DNA of 64,000 bases from Mactromeris polynyma (Eukaryota > Mollusca > Bivalvia > Venerida > Mactridae): NCBI GenBank assembly GCA_032209605.1, contig JASFXZ010000002.1:57104431-57168430 (forward strand), in the 5' to 3' direction. A program made the position numbers and the translations under genes. A model generated the notes under the pieces. The model searched no databases. It saw nothing but the letters and a program-made list of their open reading frames with translations, and was not told where the DNA came from. Below are positions 21,546 to 35,300 of the stretch, piece by piece. The stretch's first letter is position 1. Each line of letters opens with the position of its first letter.

Positions 21546-21832
21546 GGTTCGAATCCCGGTAGCGCCATTGACCGATTTTTCGTGTTCCTCAAAACATGAC
21601 TTTATTTCAATATTACTACAGCTGGTGTTAAGTGCTGTGTGGCGGATGTAAAAACTCGCCCCGTACTTCGTCCAAATTGTAGTTATCCTTTATCAACTTT
21701 ATATAAGTTAAATTTACACGAAAATGTAGGTCACTGTGGTGTAGTGGTAAGCATAACGGACCGGCAATCCGTTGACTCCATGGTAGCGCTACTGACCGAA
21801 CTTTCGTGTTCCTTAAACATGACTTTATTTTA
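21546..21832 (+). mobile_element. bipartite tRNA-derived SINE unit, second copy
   Basis: Same order as at 7134-7425: tail (GGTTCGAATCCCGGTAGCGC, GACTTTATTT), linker (ACAGCTGGTGTTAAGTGCTG, CCGTACTTCGTCC, AATTTACACG), tRNA-like head from 21728 (TCACTGTGGTGTAGTGG, ACGGACCGGCAATCCGT), then a second tail. The second B box is damaged (GACTCCATGGTAGCGCT). Because the linker is shared by two distant loci, the unit moved as a whole. Confidence 0.75.
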
Positions 21833-22489
21833 TATACCCATTTACTAAATCTGTTATTCATAATGAAATAAATGTTTAAATGTAAATAAATAACTATGGT
21901 ACTTACTCGTATACAAGATGCCAATGTAATAAAGTCGACTCAGGATATCGATTATGAAAGTGGCGATGGGAGGGACCATATTCATAAAAAGGACCCTGGA
22001 CAATTCCTTCGGGTGCAATCAGGAGTTGTGTATAAAAAAAGTTAAAAAGAGGAAAAAAATATTGTTCTGGCATGTACATTTGTTTACATAATGAAGAATG
22101 GCAGACATTATTATTTACAACTGTATATCTATAATACGACCGCGACATCTACACCAACGTATTTAAAGCATGACGTGTTATGTGTCATATTTTATCAGAT
22201 CAATTGAAAAATCGATCATATGCGTTTTAGTTTAAGTAATCTGTAAAATTGTTAGTGTGAATCTACGTAGCCTATGTGGTATTCGGATTTCAGGTACTTT
22301 TTTATTATCTTAACTTGTTGATCATGCATCGTCCGTCTGTTCGTTCGTGAGTAGGTGTATTGAGTCCAATTGCGTTTGAATTGAGTCAGTATGTTTGGAT
22401 TTGGGTCTGAAAGAGCTCTTAGAATTGATGTTGAGGTTTCAAAGAAACGTTTCTGCTTCCTGTTGTACGGTTAAGTACCTGGTAATCGC
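21833..22489. other. non-coding stretch
   Basis: No coding signature or recognised repeat. Confidence 0.35.
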
Positions 22490-23109
22490 TAAATTTAGCG
22501 TAGATAAATCTGTTTGGTTTGCCACTTGGCCATTTGTTAATAGTTTAATGTGCATTCGCTTCACTCATGACATATCATTAATAACACGCGTGTCACTCGT
22601 GACCGGAGCCTCGTTTTAAAAAGGACGCTTTATTGCAGACAAAGGAATTGGCTCAGCCTCGTTTTCATTTAGACGCTTACAGAATCATAACAAAACAAGT
22701 CTTTGTGAGAAGACATTTAGCTAAAATTTAGTTAAACTCAATCTCGCCTTCTGTAAAACTTTCATTTTGGTTTGAATCGGTGGACAGAAGTTTTCTGGAG
22801 TGTTGTGTGTACACAAGTACCGATAAGTGAGCTTTATTTATTACTTTAGTTCGTATCTTGAAGCCTGTTAGTTTTCAGTTGAAGGCGGAAGTAGTTTGTT
22901 GCAATATTTGTAGCGGAATTACTCGCTGCTGATGATGGAGTGTTCTGCAATTGATAGTACACCATTAAACATATTCATTTTATGGCACAGTTTTGTGCTT
23001 CGTTGGCCCGCGTGTTATTAATGATATATCATGCGTGACGCGAATGCACATTACACTATTAACAAATGGTCAAGTGGCAAACCAAACAGATTTATCTACG
23101 CTAAATTTA
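22490..23109. repeat. fold-back element with ~101-bp inverted arms
   Basis: Left arm 22490-22590 (TAAATTTAGCGTAGATAAATC through ATTAATAACACGCG) is mirrored by 23009-23109 with only a handful of mismatches. The loop is about 420 bp and non-coding. Open frames in the arms are simply the two strands of the same repeat. Likely a MITE or fold-back transposon. No target duplication was established. (Arm consensus key part: GATAAATCTGTTTGGTTTGC.). Confidence 0.75.
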
Positions 23110-23578
23110 CATTTGCTTCACCACTTGGCCACAACACAGACACTAAAACTGATCTGGTTATATTTGCCGATTAAATTAAAACAACACAAAACTAGTGTAC
23201 ATGTCATTTAATTTTTTAAATGACGATCAAATTTGTATTTGACAAAAAGACAAGTTCTAAACATATAAAATAATCTCAAAATCTTCAATTTTGAGGCAAA
23301 GGTGTGTAATAAACCGCCATGCTACCCCTTTATGTTAAAAATTGTTATTCGTTTCTATATAAGAGAAGATTATTTATTTGTTTCCAATAGGCTTATACAC
23401 AACAGTGGTACAGTAAATTTATATACTTACAAACCAAAATGCTTAATATCATGTGGGGAAAAATTCCAATGTTTATAGATTACAGACAATTTTTAGACCA
23501 AACATATCTGCATACTGTGCTACTTTACACTTCTTAGCATTATACATTATTCTACTTTTCACCAAATAATTTACAAAA
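23110..23578. other. non-coding stretch
   Basis: AT-rich, nothing recognised. Confidence 0.35.
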
Positions 23579-24012
23579 AAGTAAATTCATATTAACTTAT
23601 GTATTAGATATATACACTCTTTAAATGTGATCAAACTTATATATTGATATGCATTATACTTAACTTAATATAACATTTTATGACCCATGCATTTAAACTT
23701 GGAAACGATACTGCACTGTATTTAAACTGATTTTTTCTCATAAGATTAATCAACACTTATTTATGTTGATTGTTCTAGTAACATTGTACATCGATATATT
23801 TATATTATTGTTAGTATTTCTATGAAGATGTGTGATTGTAACCCGTTCGGTAGCATTATTGTATTGCTATATTGTATGTACCATGCTATAAATTATAATT
23901 ATTATATATTACACTTACGGATAATATAATATTATATCGATAATGTATATAAACATATTAGTTTGATCACATTATCATGTATCTAATTCATAAGTTATGA
24001 ATTTACCTTTTT
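23579..24012. repeat. AT-rich fold-back element with ~70-bp inverted arms
   Basis: GTAAATTCATATTAACTTATG, then TTAGATATATACA and ATGTGATCAAACTTATAT on the left (23579-23655) are mirrored at 23938-24012 (ATATTAGTTTGATCACATTA, ATTCATAAGTTATGAATTTAC). About 280 bp of very AT-rich loop. MITE-like. Motifs are split here for brevity. Confidence 0.6.
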
Positions 24013-24354
24013 ACCATGAATGTGTATGACTGCTGTAATCGGCACTGAGTATAATACACCCGACGAACCACTGGACTGGGCCTCGCGAGACAGGGTAGTG
24101 AATGGACACTGTACTAATAGCTTGATATGGATAAATCAACTGCTTTACGAATTGGAAAGGAATGTTTTACTCAATACTCTCACATGGTGCCTCAGTTATA
24201 GATTATTTGTTGACAAAGGAGTTTAACTTCTAAGAAATCAGCGATTCCATTATCCATCATTTAAATATATGGAGTGTTTAATGTTTTTATTGCTATGTAA
24301 ATTGCGTTTTCAATCATTGCAAGAAATACTGTTACTACATCGTGAACACGGAAT

Positions 24355-25090
24355 ATGGAAAGGTGTGATCAAATCCGTTCTGGTTTAATTGCAAAACTGA
24401 ATGAGTTAAATACGAGTAGTTCAACAAACATTGATAATATTGATATAACAGATAACCTTTCCAATAGTATGAGAGATATAGCTGGTCATTTGTTTAAGAA
24501 TAATGTACAATTAAAAGTGAGTATATCTTGTCTTACACTTCTCTTGTTAAAAATGCAAATTGGTATGACAGTGAGTGTTTAAATGCGAACACATGCTATA
24601 TACATGCGTGTCATGTTTTAAATATATTTGTAGTTGCAAAACGTATACTTACAGAGAATATTTATATAAACGAAAGAATTTATGATTTTATCTCTATTTT
24701 TTTACTCTTAGCAATGATATATCACAATGTTCAAACTGTAGACGATTATTTTAATGCTGCAAAATGTAATAAGGCTGGTAGAGCACCAGGAAGTAAAAAC
24801 ATCGATATCTAGGCCTTGCATATTTGCGATATATTCAATGCTATTTCAATTCGAATGTCCCAGATAAATGAATGGAAGGAGAATAATTCCGATTCGCAAT
24901 AAGGGGGATACAGCAAATGCAAGTAATTACGGAAGTATTACATTAATCAGTTGTTTATCTAAGTTATTCACCACAGTAATTGGTAAAAGGCTCGACAATT
25001 TTTGCATGGACAATCATATTTTTTTGGATGCTCAATTCGGATTTCGCAAGGGAAGTCAATCCTGCAAGGGTAAACATGTATGGGACAAGG
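24355..25090 (+). pseudogene. decayed LINE (linker and first RT motifs)
   Basis: The frame at 24355-24535 (ERCDQIRSGLIAKLNELNTS, DNLSNSMRDIAGHLFKNNVQ) and scattered pieces (NANWYDSEC, VQTVDDYFNAAK) belong to the endonuclease-RT linker. The frame at 24868-25090 carries IIPIRNKGD, then NYGSITLISCLSKLFT and FLDAQFGFRKGS, which are RT fingers motifs. Catalytic motifs further on are missing and the sequence breaks off into unrelated repeat. Dead fragment. Confidence 0.65.
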
Positions 25091-25119
25091 AGTGTAAGGA
25101 ATCGTCCGGCAGACAATAA

Positions 25120-25330
25120 AAAGCAACTAAGGAGGATATAAGGAGATAACAATGGGGATTTAATTTACGGTATAAGTCAAGAAAGCCAGTAATAATAGGT
25201 CGAAAGGGGAAGAAAAGAAAATGAATAGCATATAAAGCGCAAGAATTGCACATATTGGAAAAAGGGAACTTAGCATACATCTTAAACATAAACAGAAACA
25301 AACAGTGATTTACAGCCTTGAAACTGTCAG
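25120..25330 (-). mobile_element. fragment of a LINE 3' untranslated region
   Basis: AGTAATAATAGGTCGAAAGG, GGGAAGAA and GGAAAAAGGGAACTTA resemble the stretch 50286-50390 beside the LINE at 49845-52038 (AGTAATAATAGGACGAA, GGGGAACTTA). The orientation is therefore minus, opposite to the LINE remnant just upstream, so it is a separate insertion. Confidence 0.45.
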
Positions 25331-26250
25331 TAAACATAATGGGCGTTTTCATTGATTTAACCGCTCACTTACCTCACACTGAACCGCTAAATGGTAATTA
25401 ATTTCTAACATACATGTATAGTCCCTACGTATAAATTGACATCCTCTTCTTTTTAGTATGCCTTTAATAACACTATCAATATATTGAGTTTGTAATTTTG
25501 AATTATTCTTCAGCATTTTCTTTTACGCAATTATATTGTATCTGACTGGGTTTTCTACTGTTCTAAAAAGCATATGTTTCGTAAGCGCATGGTCATGGTC
25601 TCTTGGGATATCCTAAGTTAATTATTTTATTACCAACCATGTCTTATGGTCTTTTCATCATATTATACGATTGTATATCTCGTTTAACAACATTTAATTG
25701 TCATTTGGTGGCACAATTTACCAGAATAACTCTACAAACATAAGTGTCAGTGTTTATACTTTTGGCGTTATTAAATATTCCCAGTTATATTAAGGTGTGG
25801 TAAAAACCTGAAAAAGTGTCCTAAACACGCAATTGCTAAAATGCTAGTGAAATTGGGTTCGGATCACTCTGGCCTAGTAACTATGGGTCAAATGTATGAA
25901 AATAGTTGGATTACTTAAACGAACGAATGAATGGGAGCCGTAATGCCGTGTTAGTTCAAACAATGAGTTTTAAGGTGACCGGTTTTACATCAAAGCGATT
26001 TTGTTTGGGAATGAACCAAGACTATGCGGTAATTAAGTAGGCGCATCATTAGAACGAATGTGAAATGGTGACCCTTCCACAAAAATTCAATCGGTTAAAG
26101 CAGTCAAATGATGATGCGGCAAAGGCGAGTGCTTGCCAATCTCGACACGCTCAGAAAGTGGTTAGTTTAGCTTATGAAAAAGTTGTGTTTTAAGTCGATG
26201 ATTGGAAATGAATGTGTATTTTTACTTTCATATATAATTCGAATGCATGT
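25331..26250. other. 5' flank of the tetraspanin gene
   Basis: No other gene recognised. The 5' UTR and promoter of the tetraspanin may lie here or further upstream. I cannot place a transcription start, and TTTTCCAG at 26251-26257 could be an acceptor for an upstream non-coding exon. Confidence 0.35.
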
Positions 26251-26317
26251 TTTCCAGATAAAAAAGGTATTTTCAGAGAAGGGAATTTCGATACATTTAC
26301 TGGTCACATTGAACACA

Positions 26318-29300
26318 ATGGTCGCACTAACATTAGCAGGAAGAATTGTCATCGGCGTATTCAACATCATTTTCATCGTACGTATAAGTTTGAACTTCTT
26401 TTCACATTTTTTATTTTGTTTTTATTCATATATCCTCCATATTCTTTGCTTTGTTCAGTTCCCTACATATATGGGATTAATGGGGTAGGTTGTTTAAATT
26501 TCCTCGGGGTAGGTTTTGACATTGGCCCCTTCTCAGTAAAAATGAGTTTGTAACTATTTGGATACATCTTTATTGCACTAATTAACTAAATACAAAACTG
26601 ACATATTTTGATTGACATGGCATAAAATCAGTAAATTTAATTCACTGATTTTTGGGAAATTTGAAATATCACGCTTTCACTTTTCAAATGAATATGCATG
26701 TGCAAGCGTGTGTGAGTTCATGTGTTTTTCCTAAGTAAACCTGTAGGTCTCTCGATGTGTTGTTAGTGTTAAGTTTTGCTCTGTAGTGTGTGTGTGGGTA
26801 TGTGTGATATATACATAAAATGGAAAATCAACAAGTCTGCAATTCTAACGAATAGCCCTGAGAAAGGAAAAGTGGAAGCCGAATGGTTGAAGAGAGTACA
26901 AACGGAATAATCAAATAACAATATATTCTATTCAAAGTAAAACAATTAACGTACAAAAAGAAATTGACGCCATCGAAATCGATGAACTCCTTATCATGTG
27001 ATGACATGAATGTTTCTGTTAGGTGTGTGCTGTGACCCGTTTCCATTCGTAAGGGTGGTGAACAGCGAGTCTTATATTTTAGACGTACAAAAGTGATATT
27101 TTATTTAATAAAGTGTCTCTCCGTCCGTCTGTAATGTCATATCGACGGCGTTTCATAAAAAGTCAGTTTACACAAACAATTTATGTATGATAATACACAT
27201 GAAGCTTGAAAGAATATTAAACACGTGCAGTGTTCGACTATAAAACGCTACAAAACCAAACTAGATTATGAAAATACACTATGGCACATCCGACCCCGCT
27301 CCCCCGTACAAAGTGTTTAAATGGTAGAATACACTGTTTGATTAAACCATTATTATTTATTCTGTTTCACCTATAAAATGAACGTTTATTTACATGCTGT
27401 TAATAGAAGATAAGTTATTACAAGGCTAAAATTTAACAATTTTAGTATCAAATTGTTTTCATGATTTATATCAATTCCTCAGATTTTGAAAGTTATTTTG
27501 TTTCTATAATTTATAAATATTCTTTGTGTTACTTGGGTGCTTCACGATACTATAGCAACGCATTACTATGACTTATAAACGTTCTTTGTTTCGATTGATA
27601 CTATTAAGTAACCGTACACGTTTAAGTTGTAAACCGATGACAGGTTTGTTGGATGATAGTCTTTATCTATATAAGTATATTTGAATCGACAGTTTAATTA
27701 CCTAATTGATAGACAAATACGCGTGGGGAAACAGTCTCTAGGCAAAGGCTTTTGTATGTATTATGATATAATGAAGAACACGCCCATTGATCCTTTATTT
27801 TGTTAAAACCGCCATTGCATTTGTTAATTAGAATCACGTGATTAACGCATGACACCTCCTCTCTTTCGCGGGTAATTTGTTAAGAGAAAAAAAGAAAAAG
27901 AAAGAAATACTATTGGTGATCAGGATACTTTAGGAAATTGTCTAAGTGACATTGGTCTTTGTGACTATTTTTACTTTGTGACTATTTTTACTTTGTGTTT
28001 TCTTTGTGATTTAAACTCTAAAACTTTGTGTATTTGAAACTTAACTTAGTGACTATTATTAACTATACTTTCTGTGAAAGTTATTATTACTCTGCAGACT
28101 TTATTCACTGTTATTAAAATTGATTATCAACGGAACTGTGCTATTGTCGTTTTATCGTGCCATCAACACATCACTGGTTATGGATCGCTGTTGCCTCCAC
28201 TACGTTACGTGCGGGTACCGATGGGGACCGCGTAATAATTATTCTTACTGTGTATTTTTGTAACAATAGCAGACGATTGGGTTTATGACAAGTTCGACAA
28301 GTTTCATGTGATCTAAATCGAGAATGACATAGAACCATGCTACTATACAATACAAATTATGTGAGGTATTTTAGCATGGAAAAACCGTCGACCACACAGG
28401 CTTTATGTATGTTTTTTGTTGTGAATGAATGTCATTTATGTTTATGATACAAATTATTACGCAACTTACTACCATTACATTTGCAATCCATTGTTTGTAA
28501 ACATGACTAATCGATAATAAAGACAATCGACACAAATTAGAACAAGCAAAGGTGCTGTACATAGTTTTATTGGTTAAGATATTGAGTTTTTGCACGATCA
28601 CATGTGAATAGAATCAATAAATAAAGACACTCGGTTATTGTCTTCTAAAAATATGTCGGAGATATTAATTTTTCGAATCGACGAAGGCATAACAATATTA
28701 GACACAATTTATCCCGTAGTCCTCGCCGTACTTTGTGCAGTCCATGTGTTTATCACAGCGATAGAACCATGTTAAATTTGGTTTACTTTACCTGATAGCG
28801 TAACATTAATTAACATCACATTGTTTTATTTTGATACATTAGGTACATTAAATCGCGTCAATAATTAGTCTGTAAATTATTGAAAGTTAAGTATCTATGT
28901 TTATTGATACGTATGTCTAAATGCAAACCATTTAGGAAATACGAATTCATTCCAGCCCAGCGTTTACAATATGCAGAGTTAATCTTATCAGCGTAATGTT
29001 TCCAAACGAAGATCTGCAATATTTTTGAATATTAATATGAGCATACATGTGATCTTTTCAATATCTATTTACTCCTGTATGAAGATCATTGTCAATTTTC
29101 TGTAATTGCGGATATCCAGCAATCAAGCGTTCAAGTCGAACCGACAGCTAAAAAAGGTCACGAGGCGCATGTCGGGGAAATTATATCATAAACATTGTCA
29201 CGCCGTAAAGGCGTGTATATGAATTAATATAATACTGCAAAGAAAAATCCAGTAATTGCATTGGTTAAAGGCTCGCGTATAGGATTCTATATACACGGCG

Positions 29301-32300
29301 CTGACAGGGTATATGACGTTTTTCCCTTCATGCGCCTCGTGACAATTTTCGCTGACGGCTCGACTCCATGAGATCAGACGCTTGAAAATAGAAATTAGAG
29401 TGCTAGCGCGCGCTTTACCGATTTCAAATGGTCAAGGTCTATTTTGACTGATAAAATATTTGAAACCAGTCTACGGAAAGTTTATTTTTAGATTCCCTCA
29501 TGTGATGCACGATTTCAAATGGTCAAGGTCTATTTTGACTGATACAATATTTGAAACGTGATGTAAACAATAAAATCCCGCGGAAATCCAGCACATTGGT
29601 TGGATTTCTTCAATCACATGCCAGAACTAGCGATATTACCATTACTAAATGAACACACATAAACAGTTGAACTCTAGTCACCATGTACCTATAATTAGAG
29701 GTTGTTATTTGATTATTGACTAGGTTGCATGTTTAGTGACCACGACACTTTAGTGGACCAATCAAGTAAAATTCAATTACAGTAGTTAATCCGTTTACAG
29801 ACCCAGTTCCAACTTCTCTGTATAAAGCAAAATAATAATATTTAAAAATTGCATTCTTTGAATCTTTTACATAACAAATTATAACAAATAGAAGTGATGC
29901 GTTAACTGTATGAAATAAATATTTAGATAAAAGTATGCTTATTCCAAGCTTATTTTTTACGTACGTATGTATCAGAAAAGAAAATGTGTTCCTATGATAA
30001 ATTTTGAGTGTCATGATAGTCTGAGATAATTATTTAGAAACTTAATGAGAATTTATGTAAAAGATTCAAAGAATGTAATTTTAAATATTATTAGTTTTGT
30101 GTACACAGACCTTGCAATATACAGAGAAGTTGGAACTGGGTCTGTAAACAGATTAATATTTTTTGTTTACGTGTTTGATACTATGGAGTGTTATACTTTA
30201 GTTACATGTTTTTTGTACAAAAAAATGTAAATAACAAAATATCATTCAATCCTTTAGCGGCGACCTTTGATGCTTTGCATCAATGATTTTCTTGTATGTA
30301 AATGAAATGCACACACTATGTAAAGTATTTTATCATTTCAGATCCTCGCGGTTTGTTTGATAGTACTTGGGTTAATTTTATGCTTTGCGCAAAGTTATCT
30401 GAGAGGTTACATCGACACAGTTTTGTCAGAAATAGACCGCTGTGTGCGAGATTACTATGGTAAGTATATATACCGTTAAACCGCAATATCATGGCCACTA
30501 TTGGGTTTGCAGAAAATTGGTCTTAATTGTGAGTCTGATTATCGAGTAAAAATATAGATATTTAAAGAGTAGTCAATTAAATTATGCTTTTATTTATAAG
30601 TTTGTCTTAATTTGGAGGGTTATTTTATTGTGCATGTATGCAGTTAGGTTGTAAGTCCTTGGGTACATTTTAGAACAGTATAGAGACATTCAGTGACATG
30701 TCTGTTTTTTGTTTGTTTATTTCCTTACATACGTTACAGGTCCGTTGACATCCTGGCACTTTTGATCGTCCATTTAGCTATTATTTGTCATGGCTGCTCT
30801 GTATTAGTCTCTAGAATGCCATAATGTATTATTTAAAGGACGTCTAAAACTGTCTGCAATTCAACGGATTGTATCACATACCTTTCTCAAAACATGTATT
30901 ACCAAAATTTAAAAATTTTGGTTTACCGTCAGCCATACAGATGGCAGAATACGTTTACATCGCCACAGAAGTGCAGACTGTCGCATTCTGGAAAGAGACA
31001 TATTTGGTGGTGGCAGTACTGTGGTAATGGGGAATCTGATAACTGATCTCGTCATTATTCAATGAAATATATATGCTCAAGATTATATCAGTGTTTTAAA
31101 CTATACAATCATATCGTGCCTTTAAGCTGGCTTATCGCAGTAGATCATCTCCCTTGACAATGACCTGAAAATCGATATCGAGTTTCCAGCTCAATCACAT
31201 TTTGATCAATGAATTATATAGGGAAATTATTTTTAAACGTAAATTAAACACTAGTCTATTTCTTAATACTAGAATATTGTATAAATATTTAAACTTCGAG
31301 AGTTTACTAAATACTAGTACATAGTTTTCTGATCTTCTAAATTCAACATGCTGTCGAAACACAGTGGGGTGGCTAAGTTAGTCGCTAACGATAATGATCA
31401 AGAGTCGTGAAATTCGAATAGATTCTTATATTCGGATAAAGAATTGAGCCAATATCGATTATTGATTATTGACCTGTTTGACAGGTGTAATTTTCGTGTG
31501 GAAGAAGAGGCAACCGAATTTAGAGGAAGAGCTTTAACAGAGCCGATAATTAAGGGAGATCATTCTTGATATTTATCGCAGAAAGCTGCACATGGATTCT
31601 AGTTATAAGATAACAAACATTGCACTTTCCAGCACGACATTGCAACGCATCACAAGGAGCGAATAGCAACACAATTCCTTGTTCAAATAATGTTTACGAC
31701 TTGCTGTTACCCCGACTTGAACACCATGATAAATCGGAGTGACAGGTCCTATCATCAAATTGATACTAAAATGACCGCCGACATGCACTTCTGTTAGTAT
31801 GGAAACGTATTCCAAACGCGCTAATATATCGTCACGCAAATTCAATGAGGCGACGTATTATTTGTATAAAATCACTTAGTGCACTCAGCCAGTACTAATA
31901 CAATTTACATTATCAGATGTTTTCCAGTAAATTACACAAATACATTGATATTGCATTGAAGCTTCGATAGAAAATAACAAACGTTCTAACGTGGAATACA
32001 CTGGTGTAACATACGCACATTATATCGTTTATAGAATCTTTTAAAACAAATTTATTCATGATTTAGGCCACCAGCCCATAACACAAGTATCTAGCACAAT
32101 CATATAAAGAGTACACAGGTGTTGATGCAAAATAACAGTAAAGAGATGATTTACAATAATTACAGACGTTACATTTCCAAGTACATAGCTACGAAGATAA
32201 GAGCTCTTTTCTCAGGTCAGAAGCATAATAAATAAAACATGCAAGAGCTCGAATTATTTTCTCATTTCTACATGGTTATAATATTATAGTCTTATGACTT

Positions 32301-35300
32301 TATAGAAATTTAACGCTTTCTTAAATCACCCAATATAGGGCACACCGACAGAAAATGCAGCTCGTCTTCTAAAGCGTGCCTGCTACATAATTTGCAAAGA
32401 CAGTTTGCTCTTGCCATGTTGCTGTGTCGTCCTGTTTCTATAGCAAGACTATGAGCACCCGACCTGAGGGTTAACAATGCTCTTCTAAATTTTCTTAACT
32501 ATAAAACCTGTAAATTATATACATGATCGTTGTTTGCTGGTAATATCTGGACAGATATAATTTTGGAGACATTTCAATACAACCGTACCACGACTGATAA
32601 TATTGATCAATGAGTCTGCTAACAAACATTTTCAGAAGTAGTTTATGATCATATGCAATTTGTTGCTGCCAAATGTAGCCAAATCCATTCAATATTAAGT
32701 TTGTACAATTTGTTACCCAGTTTACTTGACCACGGTCGTCTAAATGTTTCAGCTGTATTTTTTACAAACCTAGAGTTCGGCATTTTGAATGTCTTGAATC
32801 AGTATTTGGCAGACACAATAAACATGGGATAGCTCAATCTCCTAAAACAACATTATTGGAAGCATTCAGTTTTGTGCACATATAAGGTTTGCAAGCTACT
32901 CGCTGTACGGCTTCAATGTCATACCGCTGTTCAAAACCCCAAATTTCTGCTCCGTACATCAGTATTGGCAATATTTTGTATCAAATGTTTGGAGAAAATG
33001 TGCTTCGGCATCTGTCCGTATTAATGAAGATTGCTTAGGAGATAGTTCAGAGCGCATTTTGCCATTCTGTTGAACCTCATTTGCATCGAGAATAGTAATC
33101 CAACATAGCTATAGTAAGTTACAACATCTTGCTTTCTCCATCGAAATCCCAGTGTACGTCTTTTGCTAACACGCCACCATTTTTGAAGACCACTACTTCT
33201 GTTTTCTTAGTAGTAACAGTGAGCTATGAATTATTGCAGTATTCCGTTAACAGGTTCAATTCAATTTGTAATCCGTGAACGGTGTCCGACACTAGAGCTT
33301 TGTGATCCACTAATTGGAATATCATCGCTATGATTCACAAAATCATTCACATTGCTATCCTCCTCAACAGCCTGAAATAGACTGAACTAGACTGACATAA
33401 TTCTTCCAATTTTCAAGAGATACATTATTTGAATTTACTCATCTTGCACACATTGAATTTAGATTTTTCCAAAACGACCTGGAGGTACCGTAATTATCAG
33501 CAAGTGAGTCCAGTTTTTGTTGAAAAATGGTGCTTTTCTTGTCACACAATGATTTAAAAGATTTTCTTGATTCCTTGTGCAGCTCCAAGTTAGTATTGGT
33601 TTTACACCTTCCGTATTTTCAGTCGCATATGTTTACTTTCTTTAGATTCCCGACAATCTTGATCAAACCATGCCGGTTGGGCGTGGTTGTTGTTTTGTCA
33701 CTGTTTATAATTATTCAAACAACAACTTACCGATTTATTTAGTAGATGGAAAATTATACTAACAATAGTTTGAATATCAATTTTTAGTGTTACCTATCAT
33801 ACCGTAGGGATAAGATGTATATTTGTTCGACAAGGTGGCAGACAAACTCTCACGTAACAAAGTTATGTTTTCAACCGTGAATTTATACGACAGTTTCGAA
33901 TAAAGGGATGCTTCCTTCCCATCAACATCGTCCAGATAATTATTGGATACAACTTTTGCTGTATGAAGAGTTCAAGTGGAAAATGACATGCTTCTGACCT
34001 ATCTGACCTATCTCCAAGAGCATACTTTTAAAATAAGGAGAATATAGTTTTGTCACAAACCACGTAGTCAATAACGCTGCTACCGTTATGGTTTATAAAA
34101 TTATAATTACCCACAGTCTTGTCAATTCCCATTCTTACTTTCACAATATTTAGCGCATAACCTTTACAGAATTCTAGTAATTCCAAACCAGGTATGTTCC
34201 CTTTGCTATCCCTAGAATATCTTTGCGGCAGATTATCTCTGAAAGTATCGTCATATTTTGCGTAAAAATCAGTTACAATAGGATTTGGCAACTCAATATC
34301 GTCACAAAGAGAGCCAGTACGGGCATTCATGTCACCAAGTATTAACAAATAATCTTCATGCATATTTACATTTAAATCTTATAAATATTGTTCATGCAGT
34401 TTGATACCTCTAGATCTATGATCATGATAGAACGGTGAATTTTCTGGCGGAAAATATACAAAACAACCTATGACATGTTTATCAGTATGAAACAGGTGCT
34501 TATCAAGCAGAAGAAACAAATCAAAATAATATTGATTGTAATAAACACACTGACCGGCAATAGTATTATCATCAATCACCCAAGTTTCTACTAAGCAGAA
34601 AACACTGAACTGTGTCAAGTAATCAGAGAAGTAAAAAATGCCAGCTTATTACTGAAACCTTCAATATTCCAACACAAAAAAGACATGTCATGACGTGTAT
34701 TTGGGCCTTGACCACATCCCCATTGGCAAAATGGGTATGCCGAAGACTAGTACAGTATCCGAATTCACCTTAACCTCGATTTTGTCAATTTGATCCTCAA
34801 GATTAACTAGGACGTATGACTTTCTTGCAACTACGCCATCCAGATTCTCGATATCAAGTTGCATATTTTCCGTTGCTTCTCTCAAAGTGGTTATTTCATC
34901 TTAAAGCAATTAAGGGCACACAAAATCAACATTGTTTTAGTTATGGATGTTACTCTGTTTTCTAATTGGTCATGGTGCTTTTAAATTGACACCGAATCCG
35001 TTTTCATTTGCGCGATATCATCTCTGACAAATCGAATTTCTCAAACAAGTTTGCAGTGCATTATTTGAATTATAAATTGATAGATAGATTTATTTCAACA
35101 TAAAATGTACAATGTACATGGCAATATAAAATTTAGACATATATTAGTAACAACAATATGTATGAATCAATAAAGCCATATCAATCAACATTTTAAGTTA
35201 AGTATAACACAACAAAGAGTTCAAGTAAAAACATTGTGGTCCTTAATATATAGTTTTGAGTGACATATGAAGCATTTTAAGCTATACATAAAGTTATCAC

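Noticed and set aside
26174..26317. upstream in-frame extension of tetraspanin exon 1
   Set aside because: The frame is open, but the residues before MVALTLAGRI do not look like a tetraspanin N-terminus, and the ATG at 26318 has a good context.
27880..28210. LTR end of a Gypsy-type element
   Set aside because: Some resemblance of composition and a CATCACTGG motif, but no second LTR, no coding part and no target duplication found.
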